Origin: Gallintestinimicrobium propionicum
Lineage (GTDB): Bacteria > Bacillota > Clostridia > Lachnospirales > Lachnospiraceae
Direction: 5' to 3'
DNA: 64,000 nucleotides
Assembly (NCBI RefSeq): GCF_025567525.1
Contig: NZ_JAOQJY010000018.1
Coordinates: 13,819 to 77,818 of the forward strand
Shown here in pieces: positions 15,111 through 23,937 of this stretch (position 1 is the first letter of the stretch; every line of letters starts with the position of its first letter). Below the pieces are notes generated by a model that had not been told where the DNA came from, made no database searches, and saw only the letters and a list, made by a program, of their open reading frames with translations. The position numbers were made by a program, and so were the translations under genes.

Positions 15111-17807
15111 TTGGATAAGTACGAATATAAGCTGCGCCTTGAAGAGATCAAGACGCTGAACAAAAAGGGCCGTTTTCAGGAGTCCGCACAGATCGCGGAT
15201 ACGATCGACTGGAAAAAGGTCCGTAATACCTCCACACTTGGAATTATCAGCGATGTTTATAAGATAAACCGAAGATTTGACGACGCCAGGGAGATCCTGC
15301 TTCTGGCAAATGAAAAAAGTCCGCAGAACAGGCGGATTGTCTATGCGTTGTGCGATCTGGCGATCAAGACCGGCCAGGTTGTGGAAGCTGTGGAATATTA
15401 TAAGCAGTTTGTACAGCTTTCGCCAAACGATAACAGTAAGTATATCCTGTTGTATAAAATTTACGAGGCACAGGATATCAGCCTGGAAGAGCGGATCGCT
15501 GTTTTGAAAGAGTACAAAAAACGCGAATATAATGAAAAGTGGGCATATGAGCTGGCATTTTTGTATCACAGGGTCGGACTTGCCACGGAGTGTGTAGAGG
15601 AGTGCGATCAGCTGATCCTCTGGTTCGGTGAGGGCAAATATGTGCTCAAGGCGATGGAGTTAAAGCGCCTGTATGTACCGCTTTCGCCTGCACAGCAGCA
15701 GCTTTACGACAGTCAGTACGGCGGCAGAAACGCAGTAGAGGAAGAACCGCAGGAAGCGCCTGCACAGGAACAGACTCAGGCAGTCCGGTCTGCTGAAAGC
15801 AAAGAAAAAGCAGATCTGGATATCCATGTAAAACCGATGGATATGGGACAATATAATACGATCAATTTACAGGAAGCGCTTGCCGCGAGCATGCGTGACG
15901 TGTTTGCGGTTGACAGGGAAGAGGTAAAGACGGCTTCTCCTGAGCAAGAAGAACCTGACCTGATGAAAAATCAGCAGACCGTTTACGCTGCAGAAAATGG
16001 AAATGGGGAATATCAGGAAGACATTTCCCGTGTCCTTGAAGAATCTGACCAGTGGGACGCACAGGCAACGGGACAGCTCGATACGGAAGAGACGAAGCTG
16101 GCGGCAGATGCAGTGGACGCGGCAGAGTCCGTCAGCGTGCAGCCTACACAAAGCACACCGCAGGTGTATGCTGACGTAGAACCGACATTACCTGTCGCAT
16201 CGTCCAGCGAGGCATGCGCTTACGTTGCCGAGCCGGTAAACGCGCAGCCTGAGGCACCCATCCTCGCGGCGCAGGCCGCGCCGGAACAGACTCCTGCGGT
16301 GACAGATCCTGCGGATGCCGGAATGCAGGAAATCCATCCGGCGGTGGTGGAGACTCCCTGGATGCCGATGGAAACCGACAAAATCGAACACATACAGGGC
16401 GTGGAAATACAGGAAAAGGCTGCGGCAGTCCCGGAAAGACAGCCGGAAAGGAAGGCTGTTGTGGGAAACACTAAGATAGAACGCCAGACGACCGGCCAGA
16501 TGAACATCGAAGAGGTGCTCAAGGAATGGGAACGGCTGAAAAAGGAAAATGAAGAAAAGAGAAAACAGGAAACCAGACAGTGGATGCTCCAGCAGACAGG
16601 TTCCCTGTTTGATGATTTTGATGAAAGCTCCAGAAACGGCGTGCTGGAACAGCTGCAGAGAGAAGAATCCCTGCCGGTAGAAGACGAGAAAGCTCCTGCA
16701 AATGCTGAAAATCAGGAAGCGCCTGCAGGAGAAAGAGCTGCTGTAGAGACGACTGCAGCAAAAGCACCGCTTGTCGATCCGTCCAGAGAAACCGAGACGG
16801 AAGAACTCGAAGAGATCGAGGAAGCGCCGCCGGTGGCGGATGCCGCACAGGGCTACACAGAGCAGAATGCAGAAACAGAAGCGCAGGATGCAGAGCCGGT
16901 ACAGCATTATGCGAAACAGGCCGCACCGGAAAGGATCGGAGCGCCTGCAACAGAAGAAACCAAAGCACCGCGTCAGGAAGCACCTACAGCGCAGCCGGAG
17001 GCCTCCGGCGAAGAAAAGCGACTGCAGGAGCGTGTATCCCAACAGCAGGCAGCCGAGCGTGTGCGCAGCATGACAAAGGCAGAGCGCAAGCTTTTTGCCC
17101 AGTTCATCCCGACCAAACGCGCAATGCGCCAGCTGGTCGCAGCGCTGGATGAAATCAGCCTTTCTGCGTACACTGGAAACGTTGTGATTACCGGTATGCC
17201 AGGCTCCGGTACACTGAAACTGACAAAATGTATGATCCGCGAAATTCAGGCGTCCGACGGAAACTTCTCCGGCAAGGTTGCCAAAGTGAACGCGGAGCTG
17301 ATCAATAAAAAAGATGCAAAAGCGCTTGTGGAAAAGGTTGCAAACGGCGCGCTCGTCATTGAGAAAGCCGGAAAGCTTTCCAACGAGGGATGTGAGAAGC
17401 TTGCAGACGCATTGAATCAGGAACATACCGGCATCATTGTATTTGTATTGGATGAAAAACGGGCGATCGACCGTTTATATAAGAAAAACGGAAGACTGAT
17501 GGAAAGCTTTACCGCGCGGTTTGATATCGCGGCGCTGGACAGCGCAACGCTGGTAAAATACGGCTGTCAGTACGCATATACACAGGAGTATTCGATCGAC
17601 GAGCTCGGCAGGCTCGCCCTGCATACCAGAATCGAGGATATGCAGACCAGTTCGCATGCCGTTACGGTGGGGGAAGTGCGTGACATCGTGGATGAGGCGA
17701 TTGCTCATGCAAACCGTAAGACGATCGGACACTTTATAGATATTGTGCTTCGGAGACGCTACGATGAAGATGACATGATTATTTTGCGGGAGAAAGACTT
17801 TATCTGA
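15111..17807 (+). CDS. TPR protein with long disordered linker and degenerate AAA+ domain
   Basis: A protein of about 898 residues in three parts. Residues about 1-210 are helical repeats of TPR type (FQESAQIADTIDWKKVRN, FDDARE, AVEYYKQFVQLSPND). Residues about 210-650 are a low-complexity Ala/Glu/Gln/Pro-rich linker. Residues about 680-898 follow the AAA+ plan, but the Walker A is GMPGSGTLKLTK rather than GxxGxGKT. The Walker B is ALVIEKAGKL rather than FIDEAH, so ATP hydrolysis is doubtful. The TTG at 15111 is preferred because GAGGTG lies 6 bases upstream; a GTG at 15102 overlaps that site. glgB follows after 32 bases, so a tie to glycogen metabolism is possible. Confidence 0.75.
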   Translation: MDKYEYKLRLEEIKTLNKKGRFQESAQIADTIDWKKVRNTSTLGIISDVYKINRRFDDAREILLLANEKSPQNRRIVYALCDLAIKTGQVVEAVEYYKQFVQLSPNDNSKYILLYKIYEAQDISLEERIAVLKEYKKREYNEKWAYELAFLYHRVGLATECVEECDQLILWFGEGKYVLKAMELKRLYVPLSPAQQQLYDSQYGGRNAVEEEPQEAPAQEQTQAVRSAESKEKADLDIHVKPMDMGQYNTINLQEALAASMRDVFAVDREEVKTASPEQEEPDLMKNQQTVYAAENGNGEYQEDISRVLEESDQWDAQATGQLDTEETKLAADAVDAAESVSVQPTQSTPQVYADVEPTLPVASSSEACAYVAEPVNAQPEAPILAAQAAPEQTPAVTDPADAGMQEIHPAVVETPWMPMETDKIEHIQGVEIQEKAAAVPERQPERKAVVGNTKIERQTTGQMNIEEVLKEWERLKKENEEKRKQETRQWMLQQTGSLFDDFDESSRNGVLEQLQREESLPVEDEKAPANAENQEAPAGERAAVETTAAKAPLVDPSRETETEELEEIEEAPPVADAAQGYTEQNAETEAQDAEPVQHYAKQAAPERIGAPATEETKAPRQEAPTAQPEASGEEKRLQERVSQQQAAERVRSMTKAERKLFAQFIPTKRAMRQLVAALDEISLSAYTGNVVITGMPGSGTLKLTKCMIREIQASDGNFSGKVAKVNAELINKKDAKALVEKVANGALVIEKAGKLSNEGCEKLADALNQEHTGIIVFVLDEKRAIDRLYKKNGRLMESFTARFDIAALDSATLVKYGCQYAYTQEYSIDELGRLALHTRIEDMQTSSHAVTVGEVRDIVDEAIAHANRKTIGHFIDIVLRRRYDEDDMIILREKDFI

Positions 17808-17839
17808 GCGTTTCAAATATATCCAAACAGGGGGTTATT

Positions 17840-19780
17840 ATGGCAAAGGCAAAGACAGCGAAAGCAGTAAAAGCGGCGAAAGTGCCGGAAACGGTATACA
17901 TTTCGGAGGCCGACCAGTATCTGTTTGCTCAGGGGACGCATTACGATATTTACAAAAAGCTGGGCGCACATCAGTCTGTAGAAGACGGGAAGAAAGGAAT
18001 GAGCTTTGCCGTCTGGGCACCACACGCAGCCAGCGTTTCTGTGATTGGAACGTTTAACAGCTGGAATGAGACTGCAAACCAGATGGAAAAGCTGGGACCC
18101 GGCGGAATTTATAAGACGTTTATTCCGGACGTTGGTCTGGGAGAGCTTTACAAATTTCTGATTATCACGCCGGACGGCAGAAAGTTGTACAAGGCAGACC
18201 CGTTTGCAAACCAGGGGGAGGTACGTCCGGGAACTGCTTCTGTTACGACAGATATTACCAATTTTAAATGGTCGGACAGCAAGTGGATTGAAGAAAGAAG
18301 CGCGCAGGATCCGGAAAAAGCGCCGGTTGCAATTTATGAGTGTCACATCGGTTCCTGGATGAAGCATCCGGAAACGGAGGATGGATTTTATAATTACAGA
18401 GAATTTGCGGATCGTATCGTAGAATATCTGAAAAAACTGAAATATACCCACATCGAGCTGATGGGAATCGCAGAGCATCCGTTTGACGGCTCCTGGGGCT
18501 ATCAGGTAACCGGCTATTATGCACCGACCTCCCGTTATGGAACACCGGAGGATTTTGCATATCTGGTCAATAAGCTGCACCGCAATAAGATCGGTGTCAT
18601 TTTGGACTGGGTACCTGCCCATTTTCCGAAGGACGCCCACGGTCTGGCAGATTTTGACGGCGAGGCACTGTTTGAATATCCCGATCCCAGAATGGGCGAG
18701 CATCCTGAGTGGGGAACAAAAGTATTCAACTATGCCAAGAACGAGGTTAAGGGCTTCCTGATCACAAATGCCCTGTATTGGATTAAGGAATTCCATGTAG
18801 ACGGACTGCGTGTGGATGCGGTTGCCTCTATGCTGTATCTGGATTATGGCAGAAAAGATGGAGAATGGGTGCAGAACCGTTACGGCGGCAATACAAACCT
18901 GGACGCGATCGAATTTTTCAAGCATTTCAATTCCGTAATCCGTGGAACTTATCCGGGTATCATGACGATCGCAGAAGAGTCTACGGCGTGGCCAAACGTG
19001 ACCGGAAAAATCGGCAGTGACAGCCTTGGATTTACGTTTAAGTGGAATATGGGCTGGATGCACGATTTCTGTGAATATATGAAGCTGGATCCTTATTTTA
19101 GGAAGAATGATCATCATGCGCTGACCTTTGCGATGTCTTATAACGATGCGGAGGACTATATTTTACCTCTGTCTCACGATGAGGTCGTACATCTGAAATG
19201 CTCGATGGTCAACAAAATGCCCGGCTACAAGGTGGACAAGTACGCAAACCTGCGCGTCGGCTATACTTATATGCTCGGGCATTCCGGCAAAAAGCTTTTG
19301 TTCATGGGACAGGAGTTCGGACAGGAGCGCGAATGGAGTGAGGCCCGTGAGCTGGACTGGTTCCTGCTGCAAAATGAGCTGAATCAAGGACTGCAGGATT
19401 ACGTGGCAGAGCTTTTAAAGCTTTATCGAAAATATCCCTGTATGTATGAGATCGACAACAGCTGGGACGGTTTTGAGTGGATCAATGCGGATGATGCAGA
19501 TCGCAGCACTTACAGCTTTATTCGTAAAACCAGTGGAGAAAAGACAAAGAGACTGCTTTTTGTATTGAATATGACGCCGGTAGAGCGTAAGGATTACTGC
19601 GTTGGGGTACCGGAAAAGAAGAAATATAAGCTGGTGTTAAACAGCGCGGAAAAACGCTTTGGCGGCAGCGGAGAAGAACTGAAAACCGATTATACAGCAA
19701 CTGCAGAGCCCAGCGACTACAAGCCGTATCGAATCACCTTTGATCTGCCTGCATATGGCGCACTGGTATTTGCATTCTGA
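17840..19780 (+). CDS. glgB: 1,4-alpha-glucan branching enzyme
   Basis: A protein of 646 residues, GH13 subfamily of branching enzymes. After a Lys/Ala-rich N-terminus, the CBM48 domain is at about 40-130 (SFAVWAPHAASVSVIGTFNS then W). The catalytic barrel has DGLRVDAVASMLYLDYG with the nucleophile Asp near 323, IAEEST with the acid/base Glu near 378, and LSHDEVVH with the third carboxylate near 446. It cleaves alpha-1,4 links and re-attaches the piece as an alpha-1,6 branch in glycogen. It is shorter than E. coli GlgB (728) because the extra N-terminal domain is missing, as is usual in this lineage. No other glg gene is near; it shares a promoter with the TPR/AAA gene. Confidence 0.93.
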   Translation: MAKAKTAKAVKAAKVPETVYISEADQYLFAQGTHYDIYKKLGAHQSVEDGKKGMSFAVWAPHAASVSVIGTFNSWNETANQMEKLGPGGIYKTFIPDVGLGELYKFLIITPDGRKLYKADPFANQGEVRPGTASVTTDITNFKWSDSKWIEERSAQDPEKAPVAIYECHIGSWMKHPETEDGFYNYREFADRIVEYLKKLKYTHIELMGIAEHPFDGSWGYQVTGYYAPTSRYGTPEDFAYLVNKLHRNKIGVILDWVPAHFPKDAHGLADFDGEALFEYPDPRMGEHPEWGTKVFNYAKNEVKGFLITNALYWIKEFHVDGLRVDAVASMLYLDYGRKDGEWVQNRYGGNTNLDAIEFFKHFNSVIRGTYPGIMTIAEESTAWPNVTGKIGSDSLGFTFKWNMGWMHDFCEYMKLDPYFRKNDHHALTFAMSYNDAEDYILPLSHDEVVHLKCSMVNKMPGYKVDKYANLRVGYTYMLGHSGKKLLFMGQEFGQEREWSEARELDWFLLQNELNQGLQDYVAELLKLYRKYPCMYEIDNSWDGFEWINADDADRSTYSFIRKTSGEKTKRLLFVLNMTPVERKDYCVGVPEKKKYKLVLNSAEKRFGGSGEELKTDYTATAEPSDYKPYRITFDLPAYGALVFAF

Positions 19781-19853
19781 GAAATGTGTTGTGCGGGTAT
19801 TCTGATGTCGCAACCAATAGAATACACGCATTGCAGATATTGTTAGAGAGAGA

Positions 19854-19894
19854 AAAGGACCAAGGGTTCCAAGGGGAATCCAAGGTCCTTTTTT
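19854..19894 (+). terminator. Terminator after glgB
   Basis: AAAGGACC..GGTTCC pairs with GGAATCC..GGTCCTTT, ending in T6. The repeat element starts in the T-tract. Confidence 0.8.
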
Positions 19895-20007
19895 ATTCAT
19901 GACAATAGAATGCTCGCAGAGCGTGCATTCTATTGTTTCATAGGAAAATGCGTCCTATAAAATAAAAACGCTCCGCGCGGATCGCACTGCAGCGGAATGG
20001 AAGGATC
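19895..20007 (+). repeat. Dispersed hairpin repeat, A part and start of B part
   Basis: The A palindrome at 19902-19936 has perfect 12-base arms. The B part follows (TTTCATAGGA / TCCTATAAAA and CGCTCCGCGCGGATCGCACTG) but stops after GGAAGGATC; the terminal hairpin seen at 11470-11501 is missing. Confidence 0.8.
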
Positions 20008-20019
20008 TTATGCGCTAAA

Positions 20020-20271
20020 TTACACGTCTCCTGCAGAGACTTTATCAAGTCCGTTCCACTGATTGAGGAGATAACGATAACGTTTCATGGCGGCATTGAG
20101 CTGAAAAATGTAGCAGTCGATCAGATCGGGATCGGTCGCGTATTCGAACCCGGCATAGGCATTGTCCAGCTCCCATTTGGCGAGCTGCAGATTGTTTCTC
20201 AAGGCTTCTTCTGGCGTTTTTGAGGCAAGCTCAGCGGACGGTCTGCCGCCGATGCGAAAAGAAACTTTCAT
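20020..20271 (-). CDS. DUF2508 family protein (YaaL-like)
   Basis: A protein of 83 residues, all helical, containing LQLAKWELDNAYAGFEYATD and DLIDCYIFQLNAAMKRYRYL. These match DUF2508/YaaL proteins of spore-forming Firmicutes. The function is unknown. In Bacillus the gene lies between recR and bofA; here it is next to, but divergent from, a BofA gene. The start at 20271 is set by GGGAGGA 6 bases upstream; longer frames to 20382 have no support. The stop lies a few bases from the end of a repeat element. Confidence 0.8.
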   Translation of the reverse strand: MKVSFRIGGRPSAELASKTPEEALRNNLQLAKWELDNAYAGFEYATDPDLIDCYIFQLNAAMKRYRYLLNQWNGLDKVSAGDV

Positions 20272-20504
20272 GTGTGTTCCTCCCGGAAAGATAAAGTGGT
20301 AACGTTCGAAATCCCCGGTATTCTGACAGCTTTGGCAGGGGAGTTTGTTACAGTATAGAGAAAAACTGGAAGAAATATACATCCGAACAATGAATATCCG
20401 GGCAGGGAGAAAAAATATCTGCGGTTGTTTCCATCGTATGATACGAATATCTGCGTGACAGGCAGGAATATATATAGATCAACGAAGTCCGGGCGGGAGG
20501 GCTT

Positions 20505-20711
20505 ATGAAAAAGGGAGCGGAGCTTGCGCTGAATTTTATGCTGCGGCTGGTTTTTGGAATGATCGCCATTTTTCTGATAAACGGATATCTGCAGGAAAAA
20601 GGACTGGATGCGTGCGTCGGAATCAATGCGCTGAGTGCGTTGACGTCTGGATTTCTCGGACTACCGGGTGTTGCATTGTTGTACGGCGTGCGGGTGTATT
20701 TGATGGGGTAA
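20505..20711 (+). CDS. BofA family protein (SigK-processing inhibitor type)
   Basis: A protein of 68 residues with two membrane helices. The diagnostic C-terminal stretch is INALSALTSGFLGLPGVALL, which matches the GxNxxTxLxxGxLGxPGxxLL pattern of BofA. In Bacillus, BofA holds the SpoIVFB protease inactive until the forespore signal arrives. GGGAGGG lies 6 bases before the ATG. Together with the DUF2508 gene it points to a sporulating ancestor, though this does not show that the organism sporulates. Confidence 0.82.
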   Translation: MKKGAELALNFMLRLVFGMIAIFLINGYLQEKGLDACVGINALSALTSGFLGLPGVALLYGVRVYLMG

Positions 20712-20739
20712 AAATACATAAAGATTGCATACCAGGTTT

Positions 20740-20900
20740 GTCAAAACTTCACAAGTAACATTTAAGGTACTATCTTGCGCTGGACAGTACAGAAAATCCG
20801 GTCTATACTTTGTCTTACCATCAGGCGGGATCAATGCAGAGGCATCTGATCCCGGTCCATACCGCTGATTAGCGGTTCTTATATTTTCTGAATTCTGTAT
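20740..20900 (+). other. Structured leader before the Tad operon
   Basis: The stretch contains several nested hairpins: GGTACT/AGTAC near 20765-20790, GGGATCA/TGATCCC at 20828-20853, and CCGCTgattAGCGG at 20862-20876 followed by TTCTTAT. It may be a leader or weak terminator for the Tad operon. It was compared by eye with c-di-GMP riboswitch consensus sequences and no match was seen. Confidence 0.3.
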
Positions 20901-20906
20901 TCTGTT

Positions 20907-20950
20907 ATTCATGACAATAGAATACTCGCAGAGCGTGTATTCTATTGTTT
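20907..20950 (+). repeat. Dispersed hairpin repeat, A part with compensatory change
   Basis: The left arm is ACAATAGAATAC and the right arm is GTATTCTATTGT. Compared with other copies (GAATGC/GCATTC) both arms changed so that the pair is kept. The copy ends 28 bases before the TTG start of the CpaE-like gene. Confidence 0.8.
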
Positions 20951-20978
20951 AGGAAATTACCAGGAGGAATACGAACAA

Positions 20979-21977
20979 TTGAATAGACGGACATTGGCGA
21001 TTTGCGATCCGGAGGAGGCGTATGCATGCAGGCTGATGGATGCGCTGAGCAGACGGGAGGATTTTCCGTTTGAGGTGTTGGCTTTTACGGGAGCAGAGCG
21101 TTTACAGGATTCTCTCGCCCGAAAGCCGGTACAGATTTTGCTGATCGCGCAGGGGCTTTTTCGGGAAGAGATGAAGGACTGGGTACGGCATGTCATTTTG
21201 CTGCAGGAGGAAGAAAACAGCCCGGTACAGGAGCTTCCGTGCGTGAGCAAGTACAGCAGTGTGCTCCGGATTGCAAAAAAAGTCACGGAGACGGCGATGC
21301 AAACAGAGAAATTGCCATTTTTGCAGACGGTAGGGAAGGCTTGCGTGTACGGATTTTATACGCCGGTAGGACGCAGCCTGCAGACAACGCTTGCGCTGAC
21401 GATGGGACAGCTTCTGGCGGCAAATAAAAGGGTGCTGTATCTGAATTTTGAGTGCTGTGCAGGGCTGACCGAGATGCTTGGAAAACAGGCGGATAACACA
21501 GAGTTTGCAAGTTTGCTGTACTATTTGCAGGAGTCTAAGGAGCAGTTTTTAGGCAGACTGTATCAGGCAGCGGAGTGCATCAACGGAATGGATTTCATTC
21601 TTCCGGCGTCATGCGGGTACGATCTGTACGGAATTGCCAGAGAGGAATGGCGGCGTCTGCTGGATTTATTGGATGACGGGCAATATGACGTCATTCTATT
21701 GGATCTGTCGGATGGGGTGCAGGGATTATTTGATGTCCTGCGGCGTTGTACGAGGATTTACACGATCGTACGGGAGGACGGCTTTGCCGCCGCGAAGCTT
21801 GCTCAGTATCGGGAGACGCTGGAACGGACGGATTATTCGGACGTCTGGGAGCGCTCGAAAAAGTTAAAATTGCCATTTTTCTGCCAACTGCCCAAGGACA
21901 TCGGAAATCTGTTGACCGGGGAGCTGGCGGAATATACGAAGAAAGTGTTGGATGCAGATGAGCAGGGCGGTGTATGA
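20979..21977 (+). CDS. CpaE/TadZ-like Tad pilus localisation protein
   Basis: A protein of 332 residues starting at a TTG that follows AGGAGG. The N-terminal 110 residues resemble an atypical receiver domain (LAICDPEEAYACRLMDALS). The C-terminal part has the MinD/ParA-like fold of CpaE/TadZ: VYGFYTPVGRSLQTTLALTM in the place of the deviant Walker A (Lys replaced), then RVLYLNFE and YDVILLDLSDG. TadZ marks the cell site where the pilus machine is built. The P-loop lacks the usual Lys, so nucleotide binding may be weak. It is the first gene of the Tad operon and its end overlaps cpaF by 26 bases. Confidence 0.8.
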   Translation: MNRRTLAICDPEEAYACRLMDALSRREDFPFEVLAFTGAERLQDSLARKPVQILLIAQGLFREEMKDWVRHVILLQEEENSPVQELPCVSKYSSVLRIAKKVTETAMQTEKLPFLQTVGKACVYGFYTPVGRSLQTTLALTMGQLLAANKRVLYLNFECCAGLTEMLGKQADNTEFASLLYYLQESKEQFLGRLYQAAECINGMDFILPASCGYDLYGIAREEWRRLLDLLDDGQYDVILLDLSDGVQGLFDVLRRCTRIYTIVREDGFAAAKLAQYRETLERTDYSDVWERSKKLKLPFFCQLPKDIGNLLTGELAEYTKKVLDADEQGGV

Positions 21978-23190
21978 ACAGTTCCGCGTGCAGGTGAAGC
22001 AGGAAATTCTGCAGAAGCTGGACTGCGGACAGGATTTTTCGGACGGGCAGGTACGACGGCTGATAGATGAAAGGCTCTGCAAAAGCGACTGCATCGGCAG
22101 GCTGGACGTGGCAGAGCGAAGAAAGCTTGGCAGAGAGCTGTTTGCGGCAATTCGCGGTTTCGATGTACTGCAGGAGCTTCTGGAGGACAAGCGGATTACA
22201 GAGATCATGGTCAATGGACCGGATCGGATTTTTATCGAAAAGGACGGCAGGCTTACGCAGTGGCAGGGACGGTTCGAAAGTCCTGCACGGCTGCTGGATG
22301 TGATTCAGCAGATTGCGGCGGGCTGCAACCGGGTTGTCAATGAAGCGTCTCCGATTCTGGATGCAAGGCTTTCCGATGGTTCACGGGTAAACGTCGTGCT
22401 TTCTCCGATTGCGTTAAACGGTCCTGCGATGACAATCCGGCGGTTTCCGGAAGAGGGAATGACGCTGGACAGGCTGGTGGCGCTTGGGTCGATTACAGAA
22501 GAATGCAAAAGCTTTCTCGAACTGTTGGTAAAGTGCCGGTACAACATTTTTATCAGCGGGGGTACGGGGAGCGGAAAGACGACGTTTTTAAATGCGCTGT
22601 CGCAGGCGATTCCGCCGGAGGAACGAATCGTGACGATCGAGGACAGCGCGGAGCTGCAGTTAAAATATGCGCAAAATCTGGTTTCCCTCGAAACCAGAAA
22701 CGCCAACATGGAGGGATGCAAAACGATTTCCGTGCGGGATCTGATCCGCAGCAGTTTAAGAATGCGGCCGGATCGGATTATCGTCGGGGAAGTTCGCGGT
22801 GCAGAGATCTGTGAGCTGCTGACCGCCTACAATTCCGGGCACGCCGGGAGTATGTCAACCGGGCACGGAAACACAGCACGGGACATGCTGCTTCGGATGG
22901 AGACCATGCTCCTGATGGGAATGGACATTCCATTGTCTGCCATACGAAGACAGATCGCATCGGGAATTGATATTTTAGTGCATCTTGGAAGGATGCGGGA
23001 CAAAACCAGAAAGGTACTGGAAATCGCAGAAATTACAGGATTTTCGGAAGGGGAGATTACGACCAGGACGCTGTATGCCTTTGAAGAGGACGAAAACAGT
23101 ACGCGGGAAAAGGTCAGCGGTAAACTGGAAAAGAAAGGAGAACTTTATCATGTGGAAAAGCTGGAAGCGGCGGGCTTTGGCCGAAAATAA
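21952..23190 (+). CDS. cpaF: CpaF/TadA family secretion ATPase
   Basis: A protein of 412 residues. The Walker A is SGGTGSGKTTFLNAL at about 202-215. Further motifs are IEDSAELQL (Asp box), RMRPDRIIVGEVRGAE (Walker B) and the His box GHAGSMSTGHGN. These mark the PilT/VirB11 superfamily, CpaF branch, the hexameric ATPase that powers Tad pilus assembly at the inner face of the membrane. An N-terminal helical domain with MVNGPDRIFIE is also typical. The start ATG lies inside the end of the previous gene. Confidence 0.92.
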   Translation: MQMSRAVYEQFRVQVKQEILQKLDCGQDFSDGQVRRLIDERLCKSDCIGRLDVAERRKLGRELFAAIRGFDVLQELLEDKRITEIMVNGPDRIFIEKDGRLTQWQGRFESPARLLDVIQQIAAGCNRVVNEASPILDARLSDGSRVNVVLSPIALNGPAMTIRRFPEEGMTLDRLVALGSITEECKSFLELLVKCRYNIFISGGTGSGKTTFLNALSQAIPPEERIVTIEDSAELQLKYAQNLVSLETRNANMEGCKTISVRDLIRSSLRMRPDRIIVGEVRGAEICELLTAYNSGHAGSMSTGHGNTARDMLLRMETMLLMGMDIPLSAIRRQIASGIDILVHLGRMRDKTRKVLEIAEITGFSEGEITTRTLYAFEEDENSTREKVSGKLEKKGELYHVEKLEAAGFGRK

Positions 23191-23929
23191 AACAGACTAT
23201 TCCAAATACCGGTTTTCCTGGCAGGAATATTTGCTCTGCTTTTTCAAAGCATTTTTTGCAACAGGCGCTTTTACAGGGATGTTCTACCGGTCATGGCTTG
23301 GAATGCTGGCGTTTCCGGCAGTATGGAAGGTTTTATACGGACGCGACAAAAAGAACAGAATTCAAAAAAGAAAGGAAAGACTCTCTCTGCAATTTAAGGA
23401 TACTATCCTGATGGTAACGGCAGGTATCCAGGCAGGGAGCTCCATAGAAAATGCATTCCTGGATGTGGAACGCGAAATCGGCGTCCTTTACGGACAAAAT
23501 AGCGAGATGGGACAGGAGCTTGCACTGATTCGCAAGGGACTGACAAACCGGGTGGCGCTGGAGCAGATGCTTCTGGATTTTGGCAGGCGCAGCGGCATCG
23601 AAGAAATCCGGGATTTTACAGAGGTGTTTGCAACAGCGCGGCATCTGGGCGGCAACTTAAAGGAGATGATTCAGAGAACGGCAGACCTGACGGGACAGCG
23701 GATGGAAACGCAGCGGGATATTGCGACGATGCTGGCATCGAGAAAATATGAGCAGAAGGTGATGATGCTGATTCCGTTTTTACTCTACGGCTATATGCAG
23801 GTGTCGTCGAAGGGATTCTTTGACGGACTGTACCATAACCCGGCAGGAATCGCGATTATGACGGTCTGCCTCGGGCTGTATCTGGCGTCGTGCGTGCTGG
23901 CGGAGAAGATTATGGATATTCGGGCGTGA
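23150..23929 (+). CDS. tadB: TadB-like type II secretion F family protein
   Basis: A protein of 259 residues. There are two membrane segments near the N-terminus (LLCFFKAFFATGAFTGMFY and WLGMLAFPAVW), a cytoplasmic GspF domain with FKDTILMVTAGIQAGSSIEN and FATARHLGGNLKEMI, and two C-terminal helices. TadB and TadC form the inner-membrane platform on which CpaF acts. The start at 23150 follows AAAGGAG and overlaps cpaF by 41 bases; a longer frame from 22985 is only the shadow of cpaF. Confidence 0.88.
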   Translation: MWKSWKRRALAENKTDYSKYRFSWQEYLLCFFKAFFATGAFTGMFYRSWLGMLAFPAVWKVLYGRDKKNRIQKRKERLSLQFKDTILMVTAGIQAGSSIENAFLDVEREIGVLYGQNSEMGQELALIRKGLTNRVALEQMLLDFGRRSGIEEIRDFTEVFATARHLGGNLKEMIQRTADLTGQRMETQRDIATMLASRKYEQKVMMLIPFLLYGYMQVSSKGFFDGLYHNPAGIAIMTVCLGLYLASCVLAEKIMDIRA

Positions 23930-23937
23930 TAGAGGAC

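Noticed and set aside
16188..17426. Long antisense frame (412 codons) opposite the TPR/AAA gene.
   Set aside because: It is a shadow of the low-complexity Ala/Glu/Gln coding strand; its sequence is Cys/Leu/Arg-rich nonsense without motifs.
17813..19117. Long antisense frame (434 codons) opposite glgB.
   Set aside because: glgB is certain on the + strand; the antisense frame has no start context or domain.
20140..20165. A GTTCGAA-like word that could mark a tRNA.
   Set aside because: It lies inside the DUF2508 coding frame and no cloverleaf arms surround it.
20740..20960. A c-di-GMP riboswitch before the Tad operon.
   Set aside because: By eye, neither the class I nor the class II core sequence is present, although hairpins exist.
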